Positions 1 to 10,167 of a stretch of 64,000 nt of DNA are shown here, piece by piece. The translations under genes were made by a program, and so were the position numbers. Origin of the DNA: Candidatus Bathyarchaeota archaeon. GTDB lineage: Archaea > Thermoproteota > Bathyarchaeia > TCS64. Position 1 is the first letter of the stretch; each line of letters begins with the position of its first letter. The notes under the pieces were generated by a model, which saw only the letters and a list, made by a program, of their open reading frames with translations, did no database searches and was not told where the DNA came from. Location: contig JAOZHO010000037.1 in assembly GCA_026014875.1 (NCBI GenBank), forward strand, positions 186,001 to 250,000, given 5' to 3'.

Positions 1-20
1 CCGAATCCAGTACGGGCGCA

Positions 21-1298
21 ATGATCCGGGACATCCTCGTCATAGGAGCCGGGGTGCTGGGCCTCAGCTCGGCCCTCCACATCAAGCGGCTCAACCCCGA
101 GAGATCCGTGGCGGTCATCGACAGGCTCCCCGGTCCGGGACAGGGGAACACCGCTAAGGCCGCGGGTATCTACCTCAACCTCCACACGACCCGGGTCAAC
201 TACCTCCTCGGGGACTCCACCATTGACTGGCTCCACCACCTCCAGGGCGACCTCGGATACCAGATCGGACTCCACCAGTACGGCTACCTCTACCTCCTGG
301 ACGAGGGAAGATACGAGAAGCTGAAGCAGGCCATCCCCCGGGCCAGGGGGCTGGGGGTCGAGGTGAAGACCTACGAGGCCGAGGAGCTGAGGCCCCTCAT
401 CCCGGACCTCACATTGGAGTTCGGGGACGAGGAGGCCGAGCAGATGGGGCTCAAACCCATCGCAGGGGGGGTCCTCGGGGTGAGATGCGGGAACGTCGAC
501 CCCGACGCCCTCGCCCAGAGCCTCGAAGCCGAGTTCACCAAGCTCGGGGGCGAGGTGTTCTACGGGACGGAGGCCAAGGGACTCACCATCAAACCCAAGA
601 GGGAGCTGGGGCTCCCCGGCGAGCCGTACGTCTGGCAGGACCTCACGGTGACGGGGGCTGAGACTAGCCGTGGGCTCATCGAGGCGGAGACCACCGTCGT
701 CGCGGCGGGGGTCTGGGCGGAGAGGCTCCTCGCCCCCCTGGGGTTCGACCCCCTCATGAGGCCCAAGAACCGTGTGATCTTCGTCTTCGACGATCCCCGC
801 CTCAGAAGGCTGAGGCTGACCTCGGGGTTCAGCGAGGTTGGGTCCCTCCCCTTCACCAGTATTCCGGGGATCAGCGTCTACCTCAAGGCGGATCCCTCCG
901 AGGGGACCCTCTGGCTGGGGTGCGCCGACGACCTGGGGAGGAGGTATGGCCTAGAGGACGACCCCCAGCCCGAGCGGGGGCTCTACGAGGACGACATGTA
1001 CCACGCCCTGGTCAGGTATCTCCCCTGCTTCGAGGGGGTCCGCCCCGTGAACTCCTGGGCGGGGCAGAGGGCCGTCAACATGCTGGACAGGAGCCCCGTG
1101 GTGGCTCCGGGGCCAGGGATGATCTACGTCGGTTCCGCCTCGGGGTACGGGATCACCAAGAGCGATGGCCTGGGGAGGGTGGTGGCCGCGGTCTACGGGG
1201 GGGAGGAGGAGGCGGAGCTCTACGGGGGGAGGCGCATCAGGGTCAGCGACATAGGGATCGACGGGCGGAACGTGGGCAAGGAGACCTTCAAGGTCTGA
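21..1298 (+). CDS. FAD-dependent oxidoreductase (DAO / glycine oxidase-like family)
   Basis: N-terminal Rossmann motif DILVIGAGVLGLSSALHIKR; DAO-type C-term GSASGYGITKSDGLGRVVA. Confidence 0.85.
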   Translation: MIRDILVIGAGVLGLSSALHIKRLNPERSVAVIDRLPGPGQGNTAKAAGIYLNLHTTRVNYLLGDSTIDWLHHLQGDLGYQIGLHQYGYLYLLDEGRYEKLKQAIPRARGLGVEVKTYEAEELRPLIPDLTLEFGDEEAEQMGLKPIAGGVLGVRCGNVDPDALAQSLEAEFTKLGGEVFYGTEAKGLTIKPKRELGLPGEPYVWQDLTVTGAETSRGLIEAETTVVAAGVWAERLLAPLGFDPLMRPKNRVIFVFDDPRLRRLRLTSGFSEVGSLPFTSIPGISVYLKADPSEGTLWLGCADDLGRRYGLEDDPQPERGLYEDDMYHALVRYLPCFEGVRPVNSWAGQRAVNMLDRSPVVAPGPGMIYVGSASGYGITKSDGLGRVVAAVYGGEEEAELYGGRRIRVSDIGIDGRNVGKETFKV

Positions 1299-1372
1299 GG
1301 GCTCCTCCATCGCCAGCCGTTCCCCGGGGTTAAGGTTGATAAACCGCCGTTCTGCATGCTCTCAGGTTCGTT

Positions 1373-1777
1373 ATGGAAAAACGGTCTCAGATGATCGTCG
1401 TCTTCGCGGGGATGGTCCTCGCCGTAGCGGCGTACTATGTGCAGATGGGCTCGGGGGGCTCCGGCTACGGGAACGTCGATGTGGCGGAGGCCTGGGACCT
1501 CATCGCGGATAAGGCTGACCTCGTCATCCTCGACGTCAGGACGGTCTCCGAGTACGAGAGCGGCCACCTGGAGGGGTCCATCAACATCCCCGTCGAGGTG
1601 CTGAGAGGGCGCCTCTCGGAGCTCAACCCGGACGACGAGCTGCTGGTCTACTGCAGGACGGGGAACAGGAGCACCACCGCCGTGGGAATCCTCAGGGAGA
1701 ACGATTACGACCATGTCTACCACATGGACGGGGGCATAACCGCTTGGATGAGCGCGGGGTTCCCCACCGTCTCATAG
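1373..1777 (+). CDS. Rhodanese-like domain protein with N-terminal hydrophobic segment
   Basis: LVILDVRTVSEYESGHLEGSINIPV...LLVYCRTGNRS active-site Cys loop. Confidence 0.9.
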   Translation: MEKRSQMIVVFAGMVLAVAAYYVQMGSGGSGYGNVDVAEAWDLIADKADLVILDVRTVSEYESGHLEGSINIPVEVLRGRLSELNPDDELLVYCRTGNRSTTAVGILRENDYDHVYHMDGGITAWMSAGFPTVS

Positions 1778-1822
1778 ATCAGACTCTTTTCAAGCTGTTA
1801 TTCTCAAAAAAGATGGGTGGCG

Positions 1823-2389
1823 CTACCTCTGTCTAGTCACGACGCCCGGGGCGCCCTGGGCGAGGCGCTTCCCGGCGTGCTCGAGCATGGGGAGCTTGTG
1901 GTCCCTCGAGAACTTGGTGATTGTGACGAGGTCCACGAGCTCTAGGCCCACCCGCTTCAAATAGTCCTCGAGGTTGTGGAGGGCCCGCGCAGCCCCGTTC
2001 CCGCTCCCCCCGGCGGCTGTGACCCCTATGGTCTTGGTCCCGACGAACGTGTCCCGGCCGCTGAAGGTCTCGACCCTCCGTATGCGGTCCAGGAACCTCT
2101 TCGCGGACTCGCTGAGGTCGTGCCAGTAGACGGGGGTGACGAAGACGAACGCGTCGGCCTCCCTGATCTTCTCCCTGATGGTTTCCAGGTCGTCCTCCTG
2201 GATGCAGGTTCCTTCCCGGCACTGGCCCCAGCCCCGCTCGCAGGCCTTGCAGGGCTTGATGTCCATGTGGTTGAGGTGGATTAGCTCCACGTCGCCCCCC
2301 TCGGAGGCGAAGCCGTCGAGGACCGCCTGGGCGGTTGCCGCGGTGAGCCCGTCGGTGTTGGGGCTCGTCTGGATTGCTAGGCACTTCAT
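1823..2389 (-). CDS. NADPH-dependent FMN reductase / flavodoxin-fold protein
   Basis: AIQTSPNTDGLTAATAQAVLDGF, DIKPCKACERGWGQC, DAFVFVTPVYWHDLSESAKRFLDR. Confidence 0.85.
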   Translation of the reverse strand: MKCLAIQTSPNTDGLTAATAQAVLDGFASEGGDVELIHLNHMDIKPCKACERGWGQCREGTCIQEDDLETIREKIREADAFVFVTPVYWHDLSESAKRFLDRIRRVETFSGRDTFVGTKTIGVTAAGGSGNGAARALHNLEDYLKRVGLELVDLVTITKFSRDHKLPMLEHAGKRLAQGAPGVVTRQR

Positions 2390-2473
2390 GGTTCTACTCT
2401 CGGGGTAATCTATGAGATAAAGCTTATCAGGTCACCGGCGGATCCGGGTTATCCATTCGGAGGGCTCGGTGAA

Positions 2474-3649
2474 TTGGCGGGTGAGGGTTCGTTGAGGAGG
2501 AACGTCGGGGTCCTCGCGGGGGGCTTCCTCGCCTTCTTCTCCCTGAACATCCTGAACACCTCCTACTCCATCGTGATGGCCCTCATCAAGGCCGACCTCG
2601 ACCTCACATACACCATGAGCGGCGCCCTCACCTCAGTCTACTTCGTGGGCTACGCCATCGGGCAGGTCCCCTGGGGCGCCCTGGCCGACCGGATCGGGAG
2701 CAGGAGAGTGATGGTCGCCAGCATCCTGGGCATCGCAGTCAGCACCATCCTCTTCGGCTTCGCCCAGGGATTCTGGCAGGCAGCCCTCGCCCGGCTCGTA
2801 TCGGGGCTCCTCGGGGCGGGGGTCTTCGTCCCCGGTGTGAGGCTCGTCTCCGGGTGGTTCCCCCCGGAGGAGAGGGGCACCGCCCTCGGGATCTTCAGCA
2901 TCGGGGCGAGCGTGGGGCTCATCTCCTCCTCCACCCTCTCGCCCTACATCGCGAACATCATCGGCTGGAGGGCCACCATCATGGGGATCGGGTTGCTGGG
3001 GCTCACGTTGACGGCGGTGATGTGGGTGACCCTGAAGGACAACGAGGCGGAGGAGAGGACCGGGGGGGACGGGGACCTGAGGGACGTCCTCGCCGACAGG
3101 AGCTTCTGGGCCCTCGGGGCAATACAGATGGCACGGCTGGGGGCGAACTATGTCTTCATCGCCTGGCTCCCCCTGCTCCTCCAGGAGGAGTTCGGGATGA
3201 CCATCGTCGCCGCCGGGGCCGCCTTCTCCCTCTTCAACATCGCGGGGATGGTCTCCAACCCCCTCGGGGGCATCATATCCGACCGGCTGGGGGAGAAGAT
3301 CGTGCTCCTCGTCTCCTTCGCGGTCCTCTCGGTGGCCTCCTTCGCTTTCACCCTGGTGAAGGGGGGGCTCCCCATGTATCTGGTGATCCTGGTCATGGGA
3401 TGGTTCATCAACTTCGTGAGGAGCCCCAGCTTCGCGTTGATCCCGCGGCTCTACGGCGTCGAGAGGGCGGGGAGGGTCTCGGGGCTTCAGAACACCTTCG
3501 CGAGCATCGGGGCCCTTGTGCTCCCCTTCCTCATCGGCTACATCAGGGACACCACCGACTCTTACTGGGCGGGCTGGATCGCCCTCGCGCTGATCCTGGG
3601 AGCCGTGGCGGTCTCAGCCCTCTTCCTGAGGACTGCCCCAGAAGACTGA
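2474..3649 (+). CDS. MFS transporter (TTG start)
   Basis: ~12 hydrophobic segments; GALADRIGSRRVM MFS loop 2-3 motif. Confidence 0.9.
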   Translation: MAGEGSLRRNVGVLAGGFLAFFSLNILNTSYSIVMALIKADLDLTYTMSGALTSVYFVGYAIGQVPWGALADRIGSRRVMVASILGIAVSTILFGFAQGFWQAALARLVSGLLGAGVFVPGVRLVSGWFPPEERGTALGIFSIGASVGLISSSTLSPYIANIIGWRATIMGIGLLGLTLTAVMWVTLKDNEAEERTGGDGDLRDVLADRSFWALGAIQMARLGANYVFIAWLPLLLQEEFGMTIVAAGAAFSLFNIAGMVSNPLGGIISDRLGEKIVLLVSFAVLSVASFAFTLVKGGLPMYLVILVMGWFINFVRSPSFALIPRLYGVERAGRVSGLQNTFASIGALVLPFLIGYIRDTTDSYWAGWIALALILGAVAVSALFLRTAPED

Positions 3650-3705
3650 CTGAAAACCCTAAATTCACGGCATCCCAGATCACCTGAACCGGGAGGAGCC
3701 TGTCC

Positions 3706-4557
3706 TTGTCGAGCGTAGACATCCGGGAGATGACCGCGGGAGACCTCGACTTCTGCCTCGAGATGTTCGGGATCACGGGTTGGGGGAACACCGCCGACGA
3801 CGTCCGAAGGATGATCTCCTACGAGCCGGGGGGCTGCTTCGCCGCCAGCCTGGGGGGCGAGGACGTGGGCATGGTGGGGAGCATCAGGTATGGGGAGGTG
3901 GGCTACCTGGGGAACCTCATCGTGCTCCCCGAACACCGGGGACGGGGGATCGGGGCCACACTGATGAAGGCGACCATGGGGCACCTCCTCGACTCCGGGG
4001 TAAAATCGATCCGCCTCGACGCCGTGCCGAAGGCGATATCCCTCTACGAGCGCCTCGGGTTCAGGGAGGAGAGCCTCTCCCTCAGGTTCACGGGGCGCGC
4101 ATCCGAGAAAGGGTCCACGGGATGCGAGCGGATGAGGGATTCCGATCTCCCGGCGGTCCTGAACCTAGATCAAGAATTCTTCGGGGCCCCGAGGGGCAGG
4201 GTCTTGAGGAGAGTCTACGAAGACTTTCCAGGGCTCTGTTTCGTGGCCCGGCAGGGCTCGAGGCTTGTGGGGTTCATCATGGCCAAGGAAGGGGAGGGTC
4301 GAAGCAGAATTGGGCCTTGGATCTGCGAGCCCGACGAGGGGGGGATCGCCGAGAATCTGCTGCATCGGCTAATGGACGAGGTGGCGGGTAGCATGCTGTG
4401 GGCTGGAGTTCCTGAGGGGAACCGGGGCTCCGTCGAGATACTGGAGCGGAACGGCTTCATCAGTGGCGCCTCCAGCCACCGGATGTGCCACGGCGAGGGC
4501 GGCGAGACTGGGATAATAGAGGGAATATTTGGCGTCGGCGGTCCCGACAAAGGCTAG
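3706..4557 (+). CDS. GNAT N-acetyltransferase, apparently two GNAT-type halves
   Basis: LPEHRGRGIGATLMKATMGHLLDSG acetyl-CoA motif; second degenerate half (LNLDQEFFGAPR...FVARQGSRLVGFIMA). Confidence 0.85.
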   Translation: MSSVDIREMTAGDLDFCLEMFGITGWGNTADDVRRMISYEPGGCFAASLGGEDVGMVGSIRYGEVGYLGNLIVLPEHRGRGIGATLMKATMGHLLDSGVKSIRLDAVPKAISLYERLGFREESLSLRFTGRASEKGSTGCERMRDSDLPAVLNLDQEFFGAPRGRVLRRVYEDFPGLCFVARQGSRLVGFIMAKEGEGRSRIGPWICEPDEGGIAENLLHRLMDEVAGSMLWAGVPEGNRGSVEILERNGFISGASSHRMCHGEGGETGIIEGIFGVGGPDKG

Positions 4558-4570
4558 TTAGCCCTAGCGG

Positions 4571-4996
4571 TTAGGCTTTAGTGATCTCGATGGTGTCTCC
4601 GACCTCGATGGGGCCTGCGTCGAGGGTCTCAGACTTCACGAGGACGTTCATGTGGTTGGGCATGTGGGTCATGTCGTAGCCCGCCACCCGGCCCAGCGGC
4701 CTGCCCCCTATCGAGACCTTGTCCCCGACGACGGCGAGGCCCCCCTCCGTGACCTCGAAGAACGCTATCGCAGAGACCCGGTCCGCTCCTCCCCCGGGGC
4801 TGACATCCTCCTCGTCTGTGATCATGAGCTCGTGGATCTCGTTCCTCCGGAGGCCCCTGCTCCGGGACGGGATGAGCTCCAGGTTCCGGTCCTCGAATAT
4901 GATATGGAGGAGAGCGACGATCTCCCCGGTGACGGGGCGGCGGTCCCCGTATACTGAGGGGGTGATGAGGTTGGGGTCGTATGGGGGCTCTGCCAC
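4571..4996 (-). CDS. Conserved protein of unknown function
   Basis: Intact 141-aa ORF, coding-like composition, in series with asparaginase family gene. Confidence 0.6.
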   Translation of the reverse strand: MAEPPYDPNLITPSVYGDRRPVTGEIVALLHIIFEDRNLELIPSRSRGLRRNEIHELMITDEEDVSPGGGADRVSAIAFFEVTEGGLAVVGDKVSIGGRPLGRVAGYDMTHMPNHMNVLVKSETLDAGPIEVGDTIEITKA

Positions 4997-5003
4997 GGCT
5001 TCA

Positions 5004-5969
5004 TTACTCCTTGACCCAGACGCCCTGTCGTTCCTCGGGCTCCTGGGAGTCGATGTCCATGTAGTAGTGGATGGACTCCCGGGATGTGGAGGCGGACATG
5101 GTGTTCCCGTCCTTGTCGAGGGAGAGGCAGTTCATCCCCCCGGTCTCGTTAAGGGAGATGATATCCTTCATCGCCTGGATGCACGCCTCCTCGACGCTCC
5201 TCCCGTTCTCCATGTAGCTTATTATGGTGCGGGCCGTGGAGCGCCTGATCGCCAATTCTCCCCTCCCGGTGCAGGCTGCTGCGCCAATCTTGTTATCGCA
5301 GTAGTTCCCGGCCCCGATGATGGGGGAGTCCCCTACCCGGCCCGGCATCTTGTAGGCGGTGCCGCTGGTGGAGACCCCGCTGCAGATGTTCCCCTCGGCG
5401 TCCATCGCCATGATGTTCACCGTGCCGTGCTGAGCGTCGGTGAGCTTCTCGTACCAGTCATGGAGCTTGAACCGGGTGTACCGTTGGGCCCAGTTGGTCC
5501 TCTGCTTGGTCTCCTCATCCAGCTCATCGAAGGTATCGTTCACGAACGCCTCGTAAGCGGCCCTGCTCCTCTCCGTGAAGAGATCAGACTTCTCGAACCC
5601 CTCCACCTCAGCGAACATCGCCGCCCCGGGACCCACCAGGAGGACGTGGGGGGAGACCTCCATGACCCTGCGGGCGACCGAGATGGCATGCAGGAAGCCC
5701 TCCAAGGCCGCGACGGCCCCGGAGCGCATCTTCTCCCCGTCCATGATCGAGGCGTCCATCTGGGGCACCCCCAGCATGTTGGGTAGGCCCCCCAGGCCGA
5801 CGCTGGTGTCCTCGGGGTTCTCCTCCACCGCGTTGGTCGCGGCCTCCACGGCGGATATGGCCGAGCCCCCGTTCCGGAGGATCTCAACCCCCCGGTGGAG
5901 CATGTTCTTCGAGTTGCGGGTGCCGATAATGAAAGGCTTCACCATCTGATCATCCAACTTCGGTACCAC
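5004..5969 (-). CDS. N4-(beta-N-acetylglucosaminyl)-L-asparaginase / isoaspartyl peptidase family (Ntn hydrolase)
   Basis: HGTVNIMAMDAEGNICSGVSTSGTAYKMPGRVGDSPIIGAGNYCDN: autoproteolysis-site context and GRVGDSPIIGAG motif. Confidence 0.9.
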   Translation of the reverse strand: MVPKLDDQMVKPFIIGTRNSKNMLHRGVEILRNGGSAISAVEAATNAVEENPEDTSVGLGGLPNMLGVPQMDASIMDGEKMRSGAVAALEGFLHAISVARRVMEVSPHVLLVGPGAAMFAEVEGFEKSDLFTERSRAAYEAFVNDTFDELDEETKQRTNWAQRYTRFKLHDWYEKLTDAQHGTVNIMAMDAEGNICSGVSTSGTAYKMPGRVGDSPIIGAGNYCDNKIGAAACTGRGELAIRRSTARTIISYMENGRSVEEACIQAMKDIISLNETGGMNCLSLDKDGNTMSASTSRESIHYYMDIDSQEPEERQGVWVKE

Positions 5970-6044
5970 GAGGTCCTATAAAAACAGGGGCCCGTGGCAA
6001 GTCTTATTATGGCTGCGGCGTGAAATGCTCCGCGTTGGATAGCC

Positions 6045-6614
6045 ATGTCGAATGAGGCCAAGACCGTCTACTTCAAGGGGAAAGGGAAGGAGTTCACCGA
6101 GGAGACGCTCCGCCTGGCGAAGGAGAGGGCGGACCAGCTCGGAATCAGGGACATCATCATCGCGAGCTACACGGGCTACACCGCCCTCAAGGCACTAGAC
6201 TACTTCCAGGGCTACAACCTGGTCGTTGTCGCCGGGGTCTTCGGGTTCAGGGAGCCCAACCAGGACAGGCTCCCCCCCGAGGTCAAGGCGGAGATCGAGG
6301 TGGGAGGGGGAAAGATCGTCCGGGCGGCCCACGCCTTCGGGACCCTGGGGAGGGCGGTGAACCGCCGCTTTGGGGTGATCCAGATAGACGAGATCATCGC
6401 CCACGTCCTCAGGGTATTCAGCCAGGGGGTGAAGGTGGGCTGCGAGTGCGCATGCATGGCCGTGGACGCGGGGCACGTCAGCGCCGGCGATGAGGCGATC
6501 TCCATCGGGGGCACCAGCACGGGCGCGGACACAGCCATCGTGCTGAAGCCCAGCAACACCCACACGTTCTTCGACACACGGGTGCTGGAGATAATCTGCA
6601 AGCCCCGGGAGTGA
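6045..6614 (+). CDS. Pyruvate kinase alpha/beta (C-terminal) domain-like protein
   Basis: TLRLAKERADQLGIRDIIIASYTGYTALKAL; VKVGCECACMAVDAGHV. Confidence 0.7.
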   Translation: MSNEAKTVYFKGKGKEFTEETLRLAKERADQLGIRDIIIASYTGYTALKALDYFQGYNLVVVAGVFGFREPNQDRLPPEVKAEIEVGGGKIVRAAHAFGTLGRAVNRRFGVIQIDEIIAHVLRVFSQGVKVGCECACMAVDAGHVSAGDEAISIGGTSTGADTAIVLKPSNTHTFFDTRVLEIICKPRE

Positions 6615-6625
6615 GAAAGCAGCGG

Positions 6626-7177
6626 CTAGGTCGCCGACTCCACGTTGCACTCGGTGATGTACTGGGAGAGCCCCGTGAACACCGAGAAGCTCACCGTGGT
6701 CCCGATATCGTTCACGTCGACGTTGCCGGGCCCCTTGACGTAGATCAGAAGCTCCCCGCCAGACATCAGCGGAATATCCGACGAGGCCTGAGTATAATTC
6801 TTCCCGTCAATGGTGACGCCCGCCCCGATCAGGTTGCTGTAGCTCGTAACGTTAAAGTCCCCGCCGATGGTGGTGCCCGAGGGCACCCTGTAATAATAGA
6901 CGTTGGACCACCCCGACTCGACCCCCCGGACCTCCATCTTGTCGATGAGGATGTCCCGTCCCCCGAGGTTCTCAACCCTGAAGGCCCCCACGGCCCCCGT
7001 GCTGTTGACCCAGACATGCTGCTTGCTGAGGCGGATCTCCTCGGTCTGGACCCGGGTGGAGATGAGGTTGACCGAGTAGTAGACCACGACCCCGGAGAGA
7101 AGAATGGAGACAACGAGAAGTATCAGTGTGGTGACCACCTGGGCTAACGCCCTCCTCCTCGCCGCCTCCGCGCTCAC
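6626..7177 (-). CDS. Archaeal type IV pilin / archaellin-like secreted protein
   Basis: Class III-like signal RRRALAQVVTTLILLVVSILLSGVVVYYSVN followed by beta-rich ectodomain. Confidence 0.75.
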   Translation of the reverse strand: MSAEAARRRALAQVVTTLILLVVSILLSGVVVYYSVNLISTRVQTEEIRLSKQHVWVNSTGAVGAFRVENLGGRDILIDKMEVRGVESGWSNVYYYRVPSGTTIGGDFNVTSYSNLIGAGVTIDGKNYTQASSDIPLMSGGELLIYVKGPGNVDVNDIGTTVSFSVFTGLSQYITECNVESAT

Positions 7178-7306
7178 ACGAACCCCGATCGGTGATCCAG
7201 ATTAACGACCTATATCGCTGTGTATGTAGCCCTGATCTACATCAATGACACTGATTACCGATCAGTGAACGCGGACACGCCCCTCATCCCGACGTGCGAA
7301 CGAGGC

Positions 7307-8191
7307 TCAGAAAGCCTCCCGTTGCATGAACTCCTCGACGACCTGACGGTCCTCCCCAGGAGGCAGAGGCCTGAGGGGCCGTCTCGGGACGCCCGCCGGG
7401 TGGCCCAGGGATGCGAGGGCGGCTTTCACGGCTGCGATCTGGCTGTGCTCCCGCACCAGGACCTTGTTGACGTAGGAGACCTGGAGCTGGAGCCTCCCCG
7501 CCTCCTCCAGGTCCCCCCGGAGGGCAGCCTCGTAGAGCGCGACGCAGGTCTCCGGGATTGCGTTGGCCACCGCGAGGATGGCGCCTTTGCCGCCCATGGT
7601 GAGGGTTGGGAGCGTCATGTCGGCGGCCCCGGAGAGGACGCTGATCTTGGAGCCGAATAGCCGTATGTTCTCCGCCTGGTTCCCGGGGTTCCCGCTGCTG
7701 TCCTTGATCCCCACCAGGTTGCTGCACTCGTCGGCGATCCTGTTCACCACCCGGGGCGGGACCCCGTATCCTGTGAACTTGGGGACGTTGTAGAATATCA
7801 CGGGGAGGTCCACGGAGCCCAAGAGGGAGGTGAAATGCCTGTAGACCTCCATATCCGTGGGCCTGTAGAAGAAAGGGGGAGCCACCAGGGCGGCCTCTGC
7901 CCCCGCCTCCTTGGCGTCCCGGGTGAGCTCGATGGTCTCCCGGGTCCCTATGGCCCCGGTGCCTGCGACGAGCCTCCCCTTCCCGCCCATCCTGTCCTTC
8001 ACATAGCTGATGAGTTCGACCCTCTCCTCCCGGGACAGCAGGGGCGCCTCCCCGGTGCTCGCGTTCACCACGATCCCGGAGACCCCCGCTCCGAGCCAAA
8101 AGTCCACGAGGTCGCCTAGCTTTTCGTAGTCGATGTGTCCCTGCCCGGTGAAGGGGGTGACGTTGGGTACGAAGATTCCATTCAGCTTCAC
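7307..8191 (-). CDS. Dihydrodipicolinate synthase / N-acetylneuraminate lyase family aldolase (GTG start chosen; upstream ORF extension is spurious)
   Basis: GIFVPNVTPFTGQGHIDYEKLGDLVDFWLGAGVSGIVVNASTGEAPLLSREER; LPVIFYNVPKFTGYGV; NLVGIKDSSGN. Confidence 0.9.
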   Translation of the reverse strand: MKLNGIFVPNVTPFTGQGHIDYEKLGDLVDFWLGAGVSGIVVNASTGEAPLLSREERVELISYVKDRMGGKGRLVAGTGAIGTRETIELTRDAKEAGAEAALVAPPFFYRPTDMEVYRHFTSLLGSVDLPVIFYNVPKFTGYGVPPRVVNRIADECSNLVGIKDSSGNPGNQAENIRLFGSKISVLSGAADMTLPTLTMGGKGAILAVANAIPETCVALYEAALRGDLEEAGRLQLQVSYVNKVLVREHSQIAAVKAALASLGHPAGVPRRPLRPLPPGEDRQVVEEFMQREAF

Positions 8192-8281
8192 GGATACCAC
8201 GCCAACTATTGAGGCCGCAGGAGATAAAACACTGGTGGGCGCCACGTTTTTAACGGGTTCACCCTCGTAGACTGTGAAGCC

Positions 8282-9961
8282 ATGGAGAAAGGCAGGCACC
8301 CCGGCGGCGTCCCCATCAGCATCAGCTACCCCGAGATTCCCCTCCACGCATTCCTCGAGAACACGGCCAGGAAATACCCCGACAGGACCGCCGCCATATT
8401 CTACGGCAACAGGATCTCCTACGGCCGCCTCTGGGACGAATCCCTCCGACTCGCAGGAGCCCTCAGAGGTCTCGGCCTCGAGAAGGGGGACAGGGTCGCC
8501 ATGCTCCTCCCCAACGTCCCCCAGTTCATCGTCGCCTATAACGGCATCCTCGCAGCAGGCGGAGTCACAGTCCCCATCAACCCTCTGAACCCCATCGAGG
8601 AGATCGCCAGAGAGATCACGGAAACAGGGGCCGAGACCCTCATCGCCCTCGACAGGCTCCTTGACAGGGTTCCTGAGGAGCCCCCGAAGAATCTGATCGT
8701 CGCCGAGGCCGCCGCCTACGTCCCCTGGCACCTGAGAATCCTCAGCCGACTCAGGGGAGACCGGAGGAGAACCGAGGGCTCCATGAGCTTCGAGGGGCTG
8801 CTGAAAGGCCCACGGATGAACGAGACGCCCTTGATCGACCCAGGGGAGGACCTCGCGGCCATCCTCTACACCTCGGGGACCACCGGCCCCCCCAAGGGCG
8901 TCATACTCACTCACCGCAACCTCGTCGCGAACGCCCTCCAGTCCTACCACTGGCTCAGGGGCTGGGGGTACAGCGCGAAGCCCCAGCCTGCGGGGTGGCC
9001 CGTCGTGGTCTGCGCCGTCCCCTTCTTCCACAGCTACGGGATGACCGTCGCCCTCAACGAGACAGTCCAGTACGGCTGCACCCTCGTCCTTGTCCCCGAA
9101 CCCGGCCCCGACGCCATCATGAAAGCAATCCAGGACCACCATGCCACCCACCTCCCCACCATCCCCCGGTTCATCCAGGAGATCCTCGACCACCCGGACC
9201 TCCCCGGCAGGGACCTCACCAGCCTCACCAGCATAGTCTCCGGAGGCGCACCCATCGAACCCGGCCTCGTCGAGAGGTTCGAGGAACTCACCGGAGCCAC
9301 GATCTACCAGGGCTACGGCCTCACCGAGGCGGGCCCCAGCACCCACTGCACCCCGATCGAGGGCTCCCCGAACCGCCGCACCGTGGGCCTCCCCTTCCCC
9401 GACACCGAGGCCCGGGTCGTAGACCTCCAATTGGGGGAAATAGAACTCGGCCCCGAGGAGAAGGGAGAGCTCCTAGTCAGGGGCCCCCAGATCATGAAGG
9501 GGTACTGGAAGGATCCCGAGGCGACCGCCCGGGTGCTGAAGGACGGCTGGCTCCACACCGGGGACATCGTCGAGAAGGACGAGGGGGGCTTCCTGTACAT
9601 CGTCGGGAGGAAGCTGGACCGGATCGTCGCAGCTGGGCACACTGTCTGGCCTTCCGAGGTCGAGGAAGTTCTGGGGGCTCATCCGGGCGTGGAGAGGGTC
9701 GTTGCCATCGGTGTCCCCGATCCCCTGAGGTGCGCCACCGACGTGGAGGCCTTCGTCATGCTGAGGACGGGCGTGGAGCCTGAAGGCATCGAGGAGGAAC
9801 TCTTGGATCTCTGCGCCCGGAGCCTCGACTACTTCAAGGTCCCCGCCAAGATCACCGTGGTGGCTAGCCTACCCCTCACTGCCCTCGGCAAGGTCGATCG
9901 CGTCGCCGTCGAGGCCGAGCTCGAGCGGCGCCTCCAGGAGCGCTGGGCCCCCGGTCCCTAG
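8282..9961 (+). CDS. AMP-forming acyl-CoA synthetase (fatty-acid-CoA ligase-like)
   Basis: AILYTSGTTGPPKGVILTHRN (P-loop), YQGYGLTEAGP, GWLHTGDIVEKDEGGFLYIVGRKLD. Confidence 0.95.
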   Translation: MEKGRHPGGVPISISYPEIPLHAFLENTARKYPDRTAAIFYGNRISYGRLWDESLRLAGALRGLGLEKGDRVAMLLPNVPQFIVAYNGILAAGGVTVPINPLNPIEEIAREITETGAETLIALDRLLDRVPEEPPKNLIVAEAAAYVPWHLRILSRLRGDRRRTEGSMSFEGLLKGPRMNETPLIDPGEDLAAILYTSGTTGPPKGVILTHRNLVANALQSYHWLRGWGYSAKPQPAGWPVVVCAVPFFHSYGMTVALNETVQYGCTLVLVPEPGPDAIMKAIQDHHATHLPTIPRFIQEILDHPDLPGRDLTSLTSIVSGGAPIEPGLVERFEELTGATIYQGYGLTEAGPSTHCTPIEGSPNRRTVGLPFPDTEARVVDLQLGEIELGPEEKGELLVRGPQIMKGYWKDPEATARVLKDGWLHTGDIVEKDEGGFLYIVGRKLDRIVAAGHTVWPSEVEEVLGAHPGVERVVAIGVPDPLRCATDVEAFVMLRTGVEPEGIEEELLDLCARSLDYFKVPAKITVVASLPLTALGKVDRVAVEAELERRLQERWAPGP

Positions 9962-10167
9962 TCTGCGAAGCGGATCATCGCCCCCACAGGTTCATCGCCG
10001 AGCAGCCTCAGAACGAAGGAACCGAGCTTCTCCACCTCAGCGGTTTTCTTCTCCCGGGTCGAGCCGTAGGAGATGAGGTTGAGTTCCCGTAGGATCCTGG
10101 CGTTGAGCTTCAGCGTGGATAGGGGGATCTCCCGTTCCTCGGAGAGATCCTTCAGTAGGCTGGTCAA
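9958..10167 (-). CDS. Winged-HTH-like regulator; true N-terminus unclear (see findings)
   Basis: LTSLLKDLSEEREIPLSTLKLNARILRELNLISYGS; same frame is open further upstream with HTH-like sequence but no ATG/GTG/TTG. Confidence 0.55.
   Translation of the reverse strand: MTSLLKDLSEEREIPLSTLKLNARILRELNLISYGSTREKKTAEVEKLGSFVLRLLGDEPVGAMIRFAD

Noticed and set aside
7307-9430. 707-aa minus-strand ORF spanning the acyl-CoA synthetase gene
   Set aside because: Only the C-terminal 295 aa is a real aldolase-family protein; the remainder is antisense shadow of 8282..9961 typical of GC-rich DNA.
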